The notes beneath the pieces were generated by a model. That model made no database searches and was not told where the DNA came from. It saw only the letters and a program-made list of their open reading frames with translations. A program made the translations under genes and the position numbers. From positions 1 to 40,706 of the forward strand of contig JAQXAR010000059.1 of NCBI GenBank assembly GCA_029252805.1: DNA of 40,706 bases, in the 5' to 3' direction. How positions within the stretch are numbered: position 1 is the first letter of the stretch; every line of letters begins with the position of its first letter. This stretch comes from Rickettsiales bacterium. Its GTDB lineage: Bacteria; Pseudomonadota; Alphaproteobacteria; Rickettsiales; JALZUV01. This document shows positions 8,711 to 17,551 of the stretch, piece by piece.

Positions 8711-9784
8711 TTACTTTTCAATTTGAGGGTTAATGACAGGCGCTTGCGTAGCAGGGCTTTGCATCTGAGGCAAGCGTGGGCTTGCGGCAGCCGGCAGTTC
8801 TTTTGGATAATCAATATCGACCAAAACCATCTGACCTTCCGGCAATTCTAAATCCATCGGGAACGCTTGCACCGCGTAAGGCGGAGGCGGACTTACCGTG
8901 CCTCCTTGTACGAGAGGCTTCATCAGCTCTGGCGAGAGTGCAAGGCTATATAAACCCTCCGGCGCCATTTTCAGCACGCCGCGCTCAATCCCGTAAGGCG
9001 CTTTCCCTTCACCCAGATAAAAATAAACCGGCGCGCCACCAAGCGAGCTAAAGAGTTTTTTACCTTCACCACTCCAGAGCGTTAAATGCATAATTGCGAG
9101 ATCACCGCATCGTAGCGGAAACCCGCTCCCACCACGTATCAAGAAGCGGCGCAATGGCATTTCTGCTTGCGGCACCTCGCCGGCAATCTTTTGCAATTCT
9201 GCCGTGACATGGGTTACTTGAATGGGCGGCCCTTCTGTTGGGCGAGCGCCCGTCCAAAGCGCTGGCGGAATGCCTATTTTGCGCACTTCGCCTACACGCA
9301 TGCCTTCCAAGCCGAGCGTTAAACCCTGCGGCGCATCAACGCTACCAAGCCTTAGGGTTTTCGGTTCGCTCACCGTCTGGTCGCTACCAAATCCGCTAAT
9401 TAAACGATAGGTCACTTCTTGCCCACAACTTGCCGGAGCGCCGGCACCCTCTTGCAGTGCCTGCCATGTTACGCTTGAACGTTCCTGTGGGAAAATACGC
9501 GAAAGCGCATTAGCGCGTTGATGGTGCTTTAACCGATCAATACGCGGATCTCCTGCGCGCGGCGTTTCTATGACATCGAGCTGATCGCCCAACTCATTGA
9601 GTATGCCTGCATCTCCGCCCCTTTGCATATAAAGATAAAGAGCATAGGCCATAAAGGCGAGAATAAAGAGGTTAAACGCTTTATTCGCAGGGTGCGATTT
9701 TTTGCGCTTTTCAATATGCGGCAACTTACCCTTTGGGCGACTGCCGCCTAAGCGAGCATCTTTTGGTTCTTTATCCGTCATCAT
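8711..9784 (-). CDS. Membrane-anchored protein with two FKBP-like domains
   Basis: A protein of 357 residues. The basic N-terminus (residues 1-34) is followed by one membrane segment (about 36-53), so the bulk lies in the periplasm. Two FKBP-type peptidyl-prolyl isomerase-like units can be read: the first around residues 100-195 (CGQEVTYRLISGFG, then LTLGLEGMRVGEVRKIGIP) and the second around 200-330 (GDLAIMHLTLWSGEGKKLF, then VYFYLGEGKAPYGIERGVL and MAPEGLYSLALSP). The C-terminus is rich in Pro, Gln and Ala. Catalytic residues cannot be confirmed by eye, so it may be a chaperone-like relic rather than an active isomerase. AAAGGA precedes the paired ATGs at 9784 and 9781. It sits between pgsA (8-base gap) and aatA (5-base gap). 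Confidence 0.75.
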   Translation of the reverse strand: MMTDKEPKDARLGGSRPKGKLPHIEKRKKSHPANKAFNLFILAFMAYALYLYMQRGGDAGILNELGDQLDVIETPRAGDPRIDRLKHHQRANALSRIFPQERSSVTWQALQEGAGAPASCGQEVTYRLISGFGSDQTVSEPKTLRLGSVDAPQGLTLGLEGMRVGEVRKIGIPPALWTGARPTEGPPIQVTHVTAELQKIAGEVPQAEMPLRRFLIRGGSGFPLRCGDLAIMHLTLWSGEGKKLFSSLGGAPVYFYLGEGKAPYGIERGVLKMAPEGLYSLALSPELMKPLVQGGTVSPPPPYAVQAFPMDLELPEGQMVLVDIDYPKELPAAASPRLPQMQSPATQAPVINPQIEK

Positions 9785-9792
9785 GGGTCCTT

Positions 9793-10347
9793 TTAGAAAT
9801 GTTTCAAACCCTGCACGAGGTAATTATACCCAGTATAAAGCGTTAAGGTAGCGGCAAGCCACAATAGTAGCAGGCCAAAACTATCGCCGCCCAGCCATAA
9901 GGGCGTGATCGGCCCAAGCAGCATGAAAAATAACGCACCCATCTGCACGCCGGTTTTCCATTTCGCCAAATTCGTCACAGGTACGACCACTTTTACTTCG
10001 GCCAGAAACTCACGTAAGCCGGACACGAGAATCTCACGGCAGAGGATCGCAATAGCCGGCAAAATATGCCAACCCTCAACCACTCGCGCATCAACGAGAA
10101 GGATTAAAATAGCCGCGATCAATAGCTTATCGGCAATCGGATCTAGAAAGCGCCCCATAGAAGATTGCACATTCCATTTGCGCGCTAAATAGCCATCGAA
10201 GAAATCTGAAATGCTCGCCAACACGAATAAACCCGCCGCAACCACGTTGCCTATACCGTCCGGGATCACGAATACCGCCAGCATAAGCGGGATAATCGCA
10301 ATCCGCAGAGCCGTCAGATAATTCGGTATATTTTGTTTTAAGATCAT
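9793..10347 (-). CDS. pgsA: CDP-diacylglycerol--glycerol-3-phosphate 3-phosphatidyltransferase
   Basis: Inner-membrane enzyme making phosphatidylglycerophosphate from CDP-diacylglycerol and glycerol-3-phosphate, the committed step to phosphatidylglycerol and cardiolipin. The 184-residue length is usual. The full CDP-alcohol phosphotransferase signature D-x2-D-G-x2-A-R-x8-G-x3-D-x3-D is present at residues 48-73 (Asp48, Asp51, Gly52, Ala55, Arg56, Gly65, Asp69, Asp73). Several hydrophobic segments follow. It is first in a minus-strand operon and divergent from the DUF3576 gene; the 65-base gap should hold both promoters. Confidence 0.95.
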   Translation of the reverse strand: MILKQNIPNYLTALRIAIIPLMLAVFVIPDGIGNVVAAGLFVLASISDFFDGYLARKWNVQSSMGRFLDPIADKLLIAAILILLVDARVVEGWHILPAIAILCREILVSGLREFLAEVKVVVPVTNLAKWKTGVQMGALFFMLLGPITPLWLGGDSFGLLLLWLAATLTLYTGYNYLVQGLKHF

Positions 10348-10377
10348 GTTCCTAATTTAAACATAAAAGATAAGCTA

Positions 10378-10405
10378 TTGCCATGCCAATCCTATCTGCT
10401 AAATC
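10378..10405 (+). promoter_or_regulatory. Candidate promoter of the DUF3576 gene, leaderless geometry
   Basis: TTGCCA (10378-10383), a 16-base spacer and TAAATC (10400-10405), with the -10 box ending 7 bases before the ATG at 10413. No Shine-Dalgarno sequence is present. If real, the upstream ATG at 10383 lies inside the promoter, which supports 10413 as the start. Confidence 0.4.
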
Positions 10406-10412
10406 TAGCACC

Positions 10413-10931
10413 ATGATAAAATGGATAATGATAGCAACCACCGCCCTTTTCCTAAATGGCTGTGATGTATTAAAGGGCGGTGTAAATGACACCCCCCTTA
10501 CCCCTGAAGATGCACGTGAAGAGCGCCGCGGCAAGTTAACGGGCTCCGATGGATGGAATATCCTTGGCGGCGATGGTGGCGCAAGCGAAAGCGGCGCTCG
10601 TCTCGGTGTGAACAGCTTCCTATGGCGCGCAACCCTTGATACGCTCGCTTTCATGCCCTTCACCGCAGCGGATCCTTTTGGTGGCACGGTATTAACTGAT
10701 TGGTACGAAGATCCGAACAGCCCGGGCGAACGTTTTAAAGTTAACGCCCTGATTTTAGATTCCACCTTGCGCGCAGATGCGATTAAATTGACGCTCTTTA
10801 AGCAAGCAATCGGCAGCGAGGGCAACTGGCGCGACATTAAAGTTAGCCCTGATTTGGCTCGTAAGCTTGAAAATACCATCCTCACGCGGGCACGCGAATT
10901 ACGTGTTAACCGCTTGAGGGATGAATCTTAA
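10413..10931 (+). CDS. DUF3576 family lipoprotein
   Basis: A protein of 172 residues from the ATG at 10413, which begins a lipoprotein signal peptide with lipobox L-N-G-C (MIKWIMIATTALFLNGC); the upstream in-frame ATG at 10383 would bury it. The body matches my recollection of DUF3576: RLGVNSFLWRATLDTLAFMP, then ADPFGGTVLTDWYE, GERFKVNALILDS and a C-terminal ARELR helix. The function is not known; the lipid anchor implies an envelope role. Alphaproteobacteria often carry this gene just before leuS, as here (22-base gap), and often have the LPS-assembly gene lptE after leuS, which hints at an envelope link, but that is inference. Confidence 0.85.
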   Translation: MIKWIMIATTALFLNGCDVLKGGVNDTPLTPEDAREERRGKLTGSDGWNILGGDGGASESGARLGVNSFLWRATLDTLAFMPFTAADPFGGTVLTDWYEDPNSPGERFKVNALILDSTLRADAIKLTLFKQAIGSEGNWRDIKVSPDLARKLENTILTRARELRVNRLRDES

Positions 10932-10953
10932 CCCTAAATTATCCTAGAATATT

Positions 10954-13473
10954 ATGATTGATACTCCTGAGCGTTACCCCTTCCGCGCCGCTGAAACCAA
11001 GTGGCAAAAACGTTGGGATGAGAAAGAGTGCTTCAAGGCTGAAAGCAATAGCGACAAGCCCACTTACCATGTGATGGAAATGTTCCCATATCCTTCGGGT
11101 AATATCCATATGGGACACGTGCGTAACTATACGCTCGGCGATGTTGTTGCGCGCGCGCGTAAAGCTCAGGGCTATAATGTACTGCACCCTATCGGTTGGG
11201 ATGCGTTTGGTTTGCCGGCAGAAAATGCGGCGATTGAACGTAACGTGCATCCGGGTGACTGGACTAAACAAAATATCGACACCATGCGCGAGCAGCTTAA
11301 GGCTATCGGTTTTTCTTATGATTGGAGCCGCGAGCTCGCCACCTGCACGCCCGAATATTACCAGCATGAGCAAAAGTTCTTCCTCGATTTTGTAAAGAAC
11401 GGCCTCGCTTACCGCAAAGAATCCTACGTCAATTGGGACCCGGTCGATAATACCGTACTCGCCAATGAACAAGTCATCGATGGCCGCGGGTGGCGCTCTA
11501 ACGCCTTAGTTGAGCGTCGCAAGCTCAATCAGTGGTTCCTTAAGACGACTGAATTTTCTGAAGAACTTCTCAGCGCGCTAGATGAGCTACCCAACTGGCC
11601 TGACCGTGTTAAAATCATGCAGGAAAAGTGGATCGGCAAGTCGATCGGCGCCACCCTTAAGTTCGACCTTAGCAGCGGCGAAAAACTGGAAGTCTATACA
11701 ACCAGACCCGATACACTGTTTGGTATGAGCTTCGCGGCACTTTCTCCGGGCCACCCAATCGCCATAGAGCTCGCTAAAACCAATGCGGAACTGCAAGAAT
11801 TTATTGATGATTGCAACCGCAGTGGCACCTCTGAAGAGGCCATTGAAACAGCGGAAAAGCGCGGCTTTGATACGGGCCTGACCGCCACTAACCCTTTCAC
11901 CGGCAAGGCGCACCCGCTCTATATCGCGAACTTCGTGTTGATGGATTACGGTACCGGCGCCATTTTCGCCTGCCCCGCGCATGATCAACGCGATTTCGAT
12001 TTCGCCAAGAAGTACGATTTACCCATTCTTCCCGTCATTCAAGGTGATGAAAAAGGCGAACTCACTGAAGCCTATACAGGCCCCGGCGCGTTGATAAATT
12101 CAGAATTCTTGAACGGCCTAACGAGCGATGAAGCAAAAGCAACAGCGGTTGCAAAACTAGAAGCGCTTGATATCGGCACCAAACAAACCAATTATCGCCT
12201 GCGTGATTGGGGTATCTCTCGTCAGCGTTATTGGGGCTGCCCAATCCCGATGATTCACTGCGAAGACTGCGGTATCGTGCCGGTTCCAGAGGATCAGCTC
12301 CCCGTAGAACTCCCCGAAGATGTTACGTTCGATAAGCCCGGAAACCCGTTGGACCATCACGCAACCTGGAAGCATGTCGATTGCCCAGAATGTGGCACCG
12401 CCGCGCTGCGCGAAACCGATACGTTCGATACGTTCTTTGAATCGAGTTGGTATTTCGCACAATATGCCTCCGAAGACCAGAATCGTCTTTTCACTCCTGA
12501 AGAAGCCAATAAATGGCTGCCGGTGGATCAATATATTGGCGGGATCGAACATGCGGTGCTGCATCTGCTCTATGCACGATTCTTCACGAAGGCATTAAAG
12601 AAATGCGGCTATCTTAACGTCTCAGAGCCATTTAAGGGCCTAATGACCCAAGGCATGATCTGCCACGAAACCTATCAAGATGCCAATGGCGACTGGCTTT
12701 ACCCTGACGAAGTGGAAAAAGATGATTCCGGCATATGGGTGAAGATCGAAAGCCAAAAGCCAATCATCCTCGGTCGTATCGAGAAGATGAGTAAATCCAA
12801 GCGCAATACGGTCGACCCGCGCGGCATTATTGAAGGCTACGGTGCCGATACCGCCCGCCTCTTCATGCTGTCCGATTCGCCGCCAGAGCGCGATCTGGAA
12901 TGGACTGAAGCCGGCGTTGAAGGTGCATGGCGCTATCTCAACAAGCTATGGCGGTTGGCTAGCACCCCTGCTGAAGGCAAAGCCTCCGACGGCGAAGTGC
13001 TGGAGTTACGCCGCACAACGCATAAGACAATTGAAAGTGTGACAGCCGATATTGACGGCTTCCACTTTAACAAAGCGGTCGCCCGTTTGCGTGAGTTAAC
13101 CAACGCCATCACCGCGCACCAAGGTGCATCTAATGCACGGTCAGAGGCTATCTGTGCTCTATTACAAATGCTAAACCCGTTCCTACCTCACTTTACAGAA
13201 GAATGCTGGGAGTTGCTCGGCAATAAGGAATGGTTGGTGGATACGGCTTGGCCAAAAGCCAACCTCGAATTCCTAGTGGAAGATAAAATCACGCTCGGCA
13301 TTCAAGTCAATGGCAAGCTGCGCGGCACGATTGACGTCCCAGTCGATCATCCCAAAGACGCAACAGAAGAAGCAGCACTTAAAGTGGATAATGTCGCCAA
13401 ATTCCTCGAAGGCAAAACCGTGCGTAAAGTGATTGTTGTGCCTAATAAGATTGTGAATGTCGTCGCCGCTTAG
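10954..13473 (+). CDS. leuS: Leucyl-tRNA synthetase
   Basis: Class I aminoacyl-tRNA synthetase that charges tRNA-Leu. The 839-residue length is within the bacterial range. Seen: the HIGH-type motif as HMGH at residues 52-55 (within [15 protein letters not shown]), the CP1 editing domain with [10 protein letters not shown], the catalytic-core phrase [15 protein letters not shown], the leucine-specific region [11 protein letters not shown], and KMSKS at about residues 611-615. The C-terminus ends with the usual small domain ([12 protein letters not shown]). There is no obvious Shine-Dalgarno sequence. The lptE and holA genes that commonly follow leuS in alphaproteobacteria are absent; miaA comes next after 74 bases. 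Confidence 0.97.
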   Translation: MIDTPERYPFRAAETKWQKRWDEKECFKAESNSDKPTYHVMEMFPYPSGNIHMGHVRNYTLGDVVARARKAQGYNVLHPIGWDAFGLPAENAAIERNVHPGDWTKQNIDTMREQLKAIGFSYDWSRELATCTPEYYQHEQKFFLDFVKNGLAYRKESYVNWDPVDNTVLANEQVIDGRGWRSNALVERRKLNQWFLKTTEFSEELLSALDELPNWPDRVKIMQEKWIGKSIGATLKFDLSSGEKLEVYTTRPDTLFGMSFAALSPGHPIAIELAKTNAELQEFIDDCNRSGTSEEAIETAEKRGFDTGLTATNPFTGKAHPLYIANFVLMDYGTGAIFACPAHDQRDFDFAKKYDLPILPVIQGDEKGELTEAYTGPGALINSEFLNGLTSDEAKATAVAKLEALDIGTKQTNYRLRDWGISRQRYWGCPIPMIHCEDCGIVPVPEDQLPVELPEDVTFDKPGNPLDHHATWKHVDCPECGTAALRETDTFDTFFESSWYFAQYASEDQNRLFTPEEANKWLPVDQYIGGIEHAVLHLLYARFFTKALKKCGYLNVSEPFKGLMTQGMICHETYQDANGDWLYPDEVEKDDSGIWVKIESQKPIILGRIEKMSKSKRNTVDPRGIIEGYGADTARLFMLSDSPPERDLEWTEAGVEGAWRYLNKLWRLASTPAEGKASDGEVLELRRTTHKTIESVTADIDGFHFNKAVARLRELTNAITAHQGASNARSEAICALLQMLNPFLPHFTEECWELLGNKEWLVDTAWPKANLEFLVEDKITLGIQVNGKLRGTIDVPVDHPKDATEEAALKVDNVAKFLEGKTVRKVIVVPNKIVNVVAA

Positions 13474-13547
13474 ATTCTTTACTCTCATCGCCTACAAACG
13501 TGTTTCTCAGCACATGCTAACAAATTTTACGTTAAGGTAATCTGATT

Positions 13548-14402
13548 ATGACCCAAAACAAAATCCACATCATCGCCGGCCCCACCGCTAGCGGAAAATC
13601 TGCACGAGCCATTGAGTTAGCGACCGCCGCAAATGGCGTGATTTTAAATGCCGATGCCACGCAATGTTACGCAGATTTACAGATTCTTTCTGCGCGGCCA
13701 AGCGCGGAAGAACTCGCACAGGCTGATCATCGCCTTTACGGTATTTGGTCCGGCGATAAAGTCGCGAGCGTCGGCGATTGGCTCAGCATGCTTAAACCTG
13801 AAATCGAACAATGCTGGACTGAGAATAAATTACCGATCGTCTGCGGCGGCACAGGATTTTACTTAAAAGCGCTGATGGAAGGCCTCTCACCGATCCCCGA
13901 TATTGCGCCTGAAATTCGCGCAGAAATCACCCGAGAAACAGAGTCAGACGGTAACTCTAGCATTTATGAGAAACTCTCTAGAGTTGATCCGAAGGTCGTA
14001 AAGAACATCCCGCCGGCCAATACTCAGCGCATGATTCGTGCCTATGAAGTCTATCTGGGAACAGGCAAACCAATGAGCGAATGGCAAGCCATGCCAAAAG
14101 AACCGCCCTTCCCACAAGCGACCTTCGAATTAGACATTATCGAACTGCCCCGCAAAGAGCTTTATGAACGCTGCGATACTCGATTTGAGAGCATGCTAGC
14201 CGCCGGAGCCTTGGATGAGGTGAAGGGCCTACTTGCCAAGAAATATGCGCCGGATGTGCCCGTGATGAAAGCGGTTGGAGTGGCGGAGTTAGCCTCTCAC
14301 CTTGCCGGAGAGCTCTCCATCGAAGAAGCGGGCGCCCTGTCTAAACAGAACACCCGCCACTATGCAAAACGCCAATTAACTTGGCTTCGCAATCAGTTCT
14401 AG
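13548..14402 (+). CDS. miaA: tRNA dimethylallyltransferase
   Basis: Adds a dimethylallyl group to A37 of tRNAs reading UNN codons, which helps frame maintenance. The 284 residues are slightly short for the family. Seen: the P-loop GPTASGKS at residues 11-18, a diverged tRNA/substrate loop NADATQCYADLQILSARPS (the usual form reads D-S-M-Q-V-Y), GGTGFYLKALMEGLS at about residues 100-114, and the C-terminal NTRHYAKRQLTWLRN that is diagnostic of MiaA. A TAAGG sequence is about 10 bases before the ATG. Its stop overlaps the dodecin gene end by 4 bases on the opposite strand. Confidence 0.95.
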   Translation: MTQNKIHIIAGPTASGKSARAIELATAANGVILNADATQCYADLQILSARPSAEELAQADHRLYGIWSGDKVASVGDWLSMLKPEIEQCWTENKLPIVCGGTGFYLKALMEGLSPIPDIAPEIRAEITRETESDGNSSIYEKLSRVDPKVVKNIPPANTQRMIRAYEVYLGTGKPMSEWQAMPKEPPFPQATFELDIIELPRKELYERCDTRFESMLAAGALDEVKGLLAKKYAPDVPVMKAVGVAELASHLAGELSIEEAGALSKQNTRHYAKRQLTWLRNQF

Positions 14403-14596
14403 TTCTTTACTTCGAACGTGATTTTTACGTTCACGCGAAATTTAGTCACTTCGTTATCTTCAACAACGGTGCTAAATTCTTGTACGTAAGCAGAACGAAT
14501 GTGCTTGATGGTTTTGCCAGCATGTTTAACGCCTTTTTTCGTCGCGTCTTCCCATGATTTTTCTGACTCAGATAGTAATTCGATAACTTTAAGCAT
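14399..14596 (-). CDS. Dodecin (flavin-binding)
   Basis: Small 65-residue protein of the dodecin family, which forms hollow dodecamers that bind and buffer flavins in the cytosol. The whole sequence fits the family: V-I-E-L at the start, a central helix with S-W-E-D-A-T and T-I-K-H-I-R-S, then three strands ending I-T-F-E-V. The position that carries the flavin-stacking tryptophan in the best studied dodecins is tyrosine here (S-A-Y-V-Q-E-F), a variant I believe occurs in other bacterial dodecins. A clean AGGAG Shine-Dalgarno site precedes the ATG. It lies just after the ApbC gene on the same strand (30-base gap). Confidence 0.9.
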   Translation of the reverse strand: MLKVIELLSESEKSWEDATKKGVKHAGKTIKHIRSAYVQEFSTVVEDNEVTKFRVNVKITFEVKN

Positions 14597-14626
14597 GATA
14601 TATTCTCCTATTTACTTGGAGCGCAC

Positions 14627-15391
14627 TTATAGGTGCTTAAGTATTTCGCTGTAAAGAGAAACCTCTGTTGAATTGGGCTGCGCGCCCCTATCCATTGCCG
14701 TGACAAGCGCTGGAATCTGCGGGATTTGCGCTAGTAACGGCACGTCTATTGCTTCCGCCAGCTTTGCTCCCCCCCCCTCGCCAAATAGGGCGTGGTGGTT
14801 ACCTTGCGCATCTTCAAACCAGCTCATATTCTCGACCACGCCTAGGATGGGAATATTCACCTTCTGGAACATATCAGCTGCTTTGCGCGCATCGGCCACT
14901 GCGACATCCTGCGGCGTCGTGACGATAACCACACCATCCATCGGCACTTGCTGCGCCATCGAAAGCTGCACATCACCGGTTCCTGGCGGGAAATCGACAA
15001 GTAACTTCGTCTGCTCACCTTGCGCCGTCCACCGCGTGCCGCGCGCTAATTTAGCCAGCGCCTTAGTGACCATTGGCCCGCGCCATACAGCAGCAGTCTC
15101 TTCTGGCAACAAAAAGCCCATGGAGTTGCAGCCAATGCCGTAATTGGCTGGCGGAATCATCAGACCCTCTTCTAGCTCAGGCTGACCGGCAAGGTTCAAC
15201 ATTCGCGGAACGGAAGGGCCGTAAATATCAGCATCTAGAATGCTAATCGACTGACCTTGTGCGGCTAAAGCATGCGCAAGCATGACGGTGGTTGTTGATT
15301 TTCCAACACCGCCTTTGCCTGAAGCAATGGCAATAACACGCTCGACTCCATTGAGCGGGAGATGATTTATCTGCGGGGGCTTCAGTGCCAT
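14627..15391 (-). CDS. Mrp/ApbC/NBP35 family P-loop ATPase (iron-sulfur carrier type)
   Basis: A 254-residue cytosolic deviant-Walker ATPase of the MinD/Mrp superfamily, whose members carry and transfer Fe-S clusters. Seen: IAIASGKGGVGKSTT at about residues 20-34 (deviant Walker A with the signature lysine), SILDADIYGPSVPRML, DFPPGTGDVQLSM and the closing VVENMSWF. Two differences from classical Mrp/ApbC: there is no N-terminal DUF59 domain, and the CxxC that normally follows VVENMS is missing (F-E-D-A-Q-G-N-H-H). Many alphaproteobacterial homologues also lack the first cysteine, so loss of function is not implied. The segment F-G-E-G-G-G-A-K is encoded by a run of nine G (14769-14777). AGGAG precedes the ATG; divergent from hflK. 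Confidence 0.88.
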   Translation of the reverse strand: MALKPPQINHLPLNGVERVIAIASGKGGVGKSTTTVMLAHALAAQGQSISILDADIYGPSVPRMLNLAGQPELEEGLMIPPANYGIGCNSMGFLLPEETAAVWRGPMVTKALAKLARGTRWTAQGEQTKLLVDFPPGTGDVQLSMAQQVPMDGVVIVTTPQDVAVADARKAADMFQKVNIPILGVVENMSWFEDAQGNHHALFGEGGGAKLAEAIDVPLLAQIPQIPALVTAMDRGAQPNSTEVSLYSEILKHL

Positions 15392-15459
15392 TTTATTCTC
15401 CTGATCTTAAAGGTAGGTGAACAAGGACGTAAATAAAGCGACCAATCGTCGAGATATCC

Positions 15460-15487
15460 TTGAACCAGTGAGTTGAATGCCTATATA
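15460..15487 (+). promoter_or_regulatory. Candidate promoter of hflK-hflC-degP
   Basis: TTGAAC (15460-15465), a 16-base spacer and TATATA (15482-15487). The in-frame ATG at 15487 overlaps this -10 box, so the hflK start is more likely the ATG at 15523, leaving a leader of about 30 bases that contains AGCAGGG. Confidence 0.5.
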
Positions 15488-15522
15488 TGGAGCATCACAA
15501 CAAAAACACAAGCAGGGTAAAT

Positions 15523-16602
15523 ATGGCGAATGATTCAGGCCCATGGGGTCGTCCAAAACCAGGAAGTTCAGGCGGCGGCGGTAAACGTCCCCCTCCTCCA
15601 GGCAACGATTTTGATGATATGTTCCGTAAAGGACAGGATCAATTCAAACATATGTTCAATAAAGGCGGTGACGAACCTGATCAGAAAAAAGGGATAATCC
15701 TTGCGGTTGTCGCAATTTTCGTATTGTGGCTTGCTTCAGGCATCTACCGTGTCGGTGCTGATGAACAGGGCGTTGTGCTTCGCTTCGGTCAATATACGAA
15801 CTCGACGGGTCCAGGCTTACATTACCACCTACCTGCCCCGTTTGAGACGGTTTACACACCTTCGGTTACCAGTATCAACAAGGTAGAAATTCGTGGCGAC
15901 CAATTTAGCCGTAACGAAGATAACCGCATGCTCGCCGGTGATTTGAACCTCGTAGACATTAACTTTGATGTTCAGTGGAAAATTGATCCAAACCGGACGG
16001 CAGATTTCTTGTTTAACATCCGTCAACCGGTGGAAACGATCCGTCCTGTTGCAGAATCTGTGATGCGCGAAGTGATCGGTCAAATGCCTTTAGCCTATAT
16101 TATTGACAAAGGTCAGGCAGAAATTGCGGAACGCAGCACGAAAAGTATCCAAGACGTTCTCAACCAATATAAGGCCGGTATCACGATTGTCGGCGTTAAC
16201 TTGCGTAAGCCTGATGTGCCCGATGAAGTCATTGACTCCTATCAGGACGTCAAAAAGGCAGAGCAAGATTTAGAGACCGAAGTCAGTAAAGCGAACCGTT
16301 ATAAAAACCAGATCATTCCGGTGGCCAAAGGTAAGGCGGCTCAAATGGAGCAGCGTGCTTTAGCTTATAAAGCGGAAACGGTGGCTGAGGCTAAAGGTCA
16401 GGCTTCACGCTTCTTATCGGTTTATAACGAGTATAAAGTGGCAAAAGATGTCACGCGAAAGCGTATGTATTTGGAGTCTATGGAGAAAATCATGGCGGAC
16501 ATGCCAAAAGTGATTATCGACAAAAAAGCCTCTGGCGGGGTGCTGCCTTATTTGCCGCTGCCAGAAGTGCAAAATAACCGTTTGAAGAAAGCTGGTAATT
16601 AA
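15523..16602 (+). CDS. hflK: HflK, band-7/SPFH membrane protein (FtsH modulator)
   Basis: A protein of 359 residues from the ATG at 15523 (AGCAGGG upstream, start MANDSGPWGRP as in family members); the ATG at 15487 is a longer alternative. The order is a Gly/Pro-rich N-terminal tail, one membrane segment at about residues 57-75, the SPFH/band-7 domain starting RVGADEQGVVLRFGQY, then a long charged coiled-coil region and a Pro-rich C-terminus. With HflC it forms a large periplasm-facing complex around the FtsH protease that modulates membrane protein turnover. HflC follows after one base and DegP after that, an order common in alphaproteobacteria. Confidence 0.95.
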   Translation: MANDSGPWGRPKPGSSGGGGKRPPPPGNDFDDMFRKGQDQFKHMFNKGGDEPDQKKGIILAVVAIFVLWLASGIYRVGADEQGVVLRFGQYTNSTGPGLHYHLPAPFETVYTPSVTSINKVEIRGDQFSRNEDNRMLAGDLNLVDINFDVQWKIDPNRTADFLFNIRQPVETIRPVAESVMREVIGQMPLAYIIDKGQAEIAERSTKSIQDVLNQYKAGITIVGVNLRKPDVPDEVIDSYQDVKKAEQDLETEVSKANRYKNQIIPVAKGKAAQMEQRALAYKAETVAEAKGQASRFLSVYNEYKVAKDVTRKRMYLESMEKIMADMPKVIIDKKASGGVLPYLPLPEVQNNRLKKAGN

Positions 16603-16603
16603 G

Positions 16604-17548
16604 ATGAAAAAAACTCCTTTCCTCATTGGTATTTTGGCTGTTGGCGCATTTGCGTTGATGCAGGCCGCGTTTATTGTGCATCAAACCGAGCAAGTGCTGG
16701 TGCTACAATTTGGTAAACCGATCCGTAGCATACAAGAGCCTGGGCTTTATTTTAAAACACCGTTCATTCAGGATCTTACGCGTTACGACAAACGGATCTT
16801 GGAATTTAACGCCAAACCCGAAGAGATCAACATGGTCGATGAAAAGCGCGGCATTCAAGAGCGTGTCGTCGTCGATGCATTCGTGAAATACGTGATTGTT
16901 GACCCGCTCCTTTTCTATCAATCGGTGCGTAATGAACGGAACTTGAACGAGCAACTTCGCTCTATCGTTTTCTCTTCTGTGCGTGAAGTCTTGGGTAAAA
17001 AGGGTCTGCGCGATCTACTTTCGGATCAACGGGTGCAAATTATGCTCGATATCCGTAAGGAAGTGAACCGTCGTCTCCTTCGCTCCGCGCGTGAAACCGT
17101 AGAGAGTCTTGCAGCAGCAGCGGTCGATGGCTTCGTAAAAGAAGAAGTGGCGCGTCGTGGCTTCGGTATTGATGTGGTTGATGTTCGTATCAACCGTGCC
17201 GATTTACCGGAAGAAATCTCGCTCTCTACCTTTAACCGTATGCGGGCAAATTTTGCTGAAGAAGCACAGAAATTCCGCTCGCAAGGTCAAGAAGAGTCGT
17301 TGAAGGTTAAATCAACAGCGGAACGTGAGCAGGCTGAGATCATGGCCGATGCGAACCAGAAAGCTCAAACCATCCGTGGTGAAGGCGAAGGAATAGCAAC
17401 GAAGATCTATGCGGAAGCATTTGAACAAGATGCTAGCTTCTTCGAGTTTTACCGTGCGCTACAAGCTTACGAAACTTCTATCGATAGCGATGATACGACG
17501 ATGATTCTCTCTCCCGATAGCGACTTTCTTAAGTATTTGGGGAACTAA
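16604..17548 (+). CDS. hflC: HflC, band-7/SPFH membrane protein (FtsH modulator)
   Basis: A 314-residue partner of HflK. An N-terminal membrane segment (about residues 6-24) is followed by the band-7 domain (VHQTEQVLVLQFGKPIRS, then EPGLYFKTPFIQ), a region with DVRINRADLPEEIS, and a charged coiled coil (AEREQAEIMADANQKAQT). The C-terminal FFEFYRALQAYE and MILSPDSDFLKYL are typical HflC endings. It starts one base after the hflK stop and ends 3 bases before the degP ATG, so the three are almost certainly one operon. Confidence 0.95.
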   Translation: MKKTPFLIGILAVGAFALMQAAFIVHQTEQVLVLQFGKPIRSIQEPGLYFKTPFIQDLTRYDKRILEFNAKPEEINMVDEKRGIQERVVVDAFVKYVIVDPLLFYQSVRNERNLNEQLRSIVFSSVREVLGKKGLRDLLSDQRVQIMLDIRKEVNRRLLRSARETVESLAAAAVDGFVKEEVARRGFGIDVVDVRINRADLPEEISLSTFNRMRANFAEEAQKFRSQGQEESLKVKSTAEREQAEIMADANQKAQTIRGEGEGIATKIYAEAFEQDASFFEFYRALQAYETSIDSDDTTMILSPDSDFLKYLGN

Positions 17549-17551
17549 TTG

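Noticed and set aside
10352-10885. Long minus-strand reading frame (177 residues) over the DUF3576 gene
   Set aside because: It lies opposite a lipoprotein gene with a clear signal peptide and family motifs, and its own translation shows no domain; a shadow frame.
12157-12564. Minus-strand frame of 135 residues inside leuS
   Set aside because: Antisense to conserved leuS sequence; no start signal or protein-like motif.
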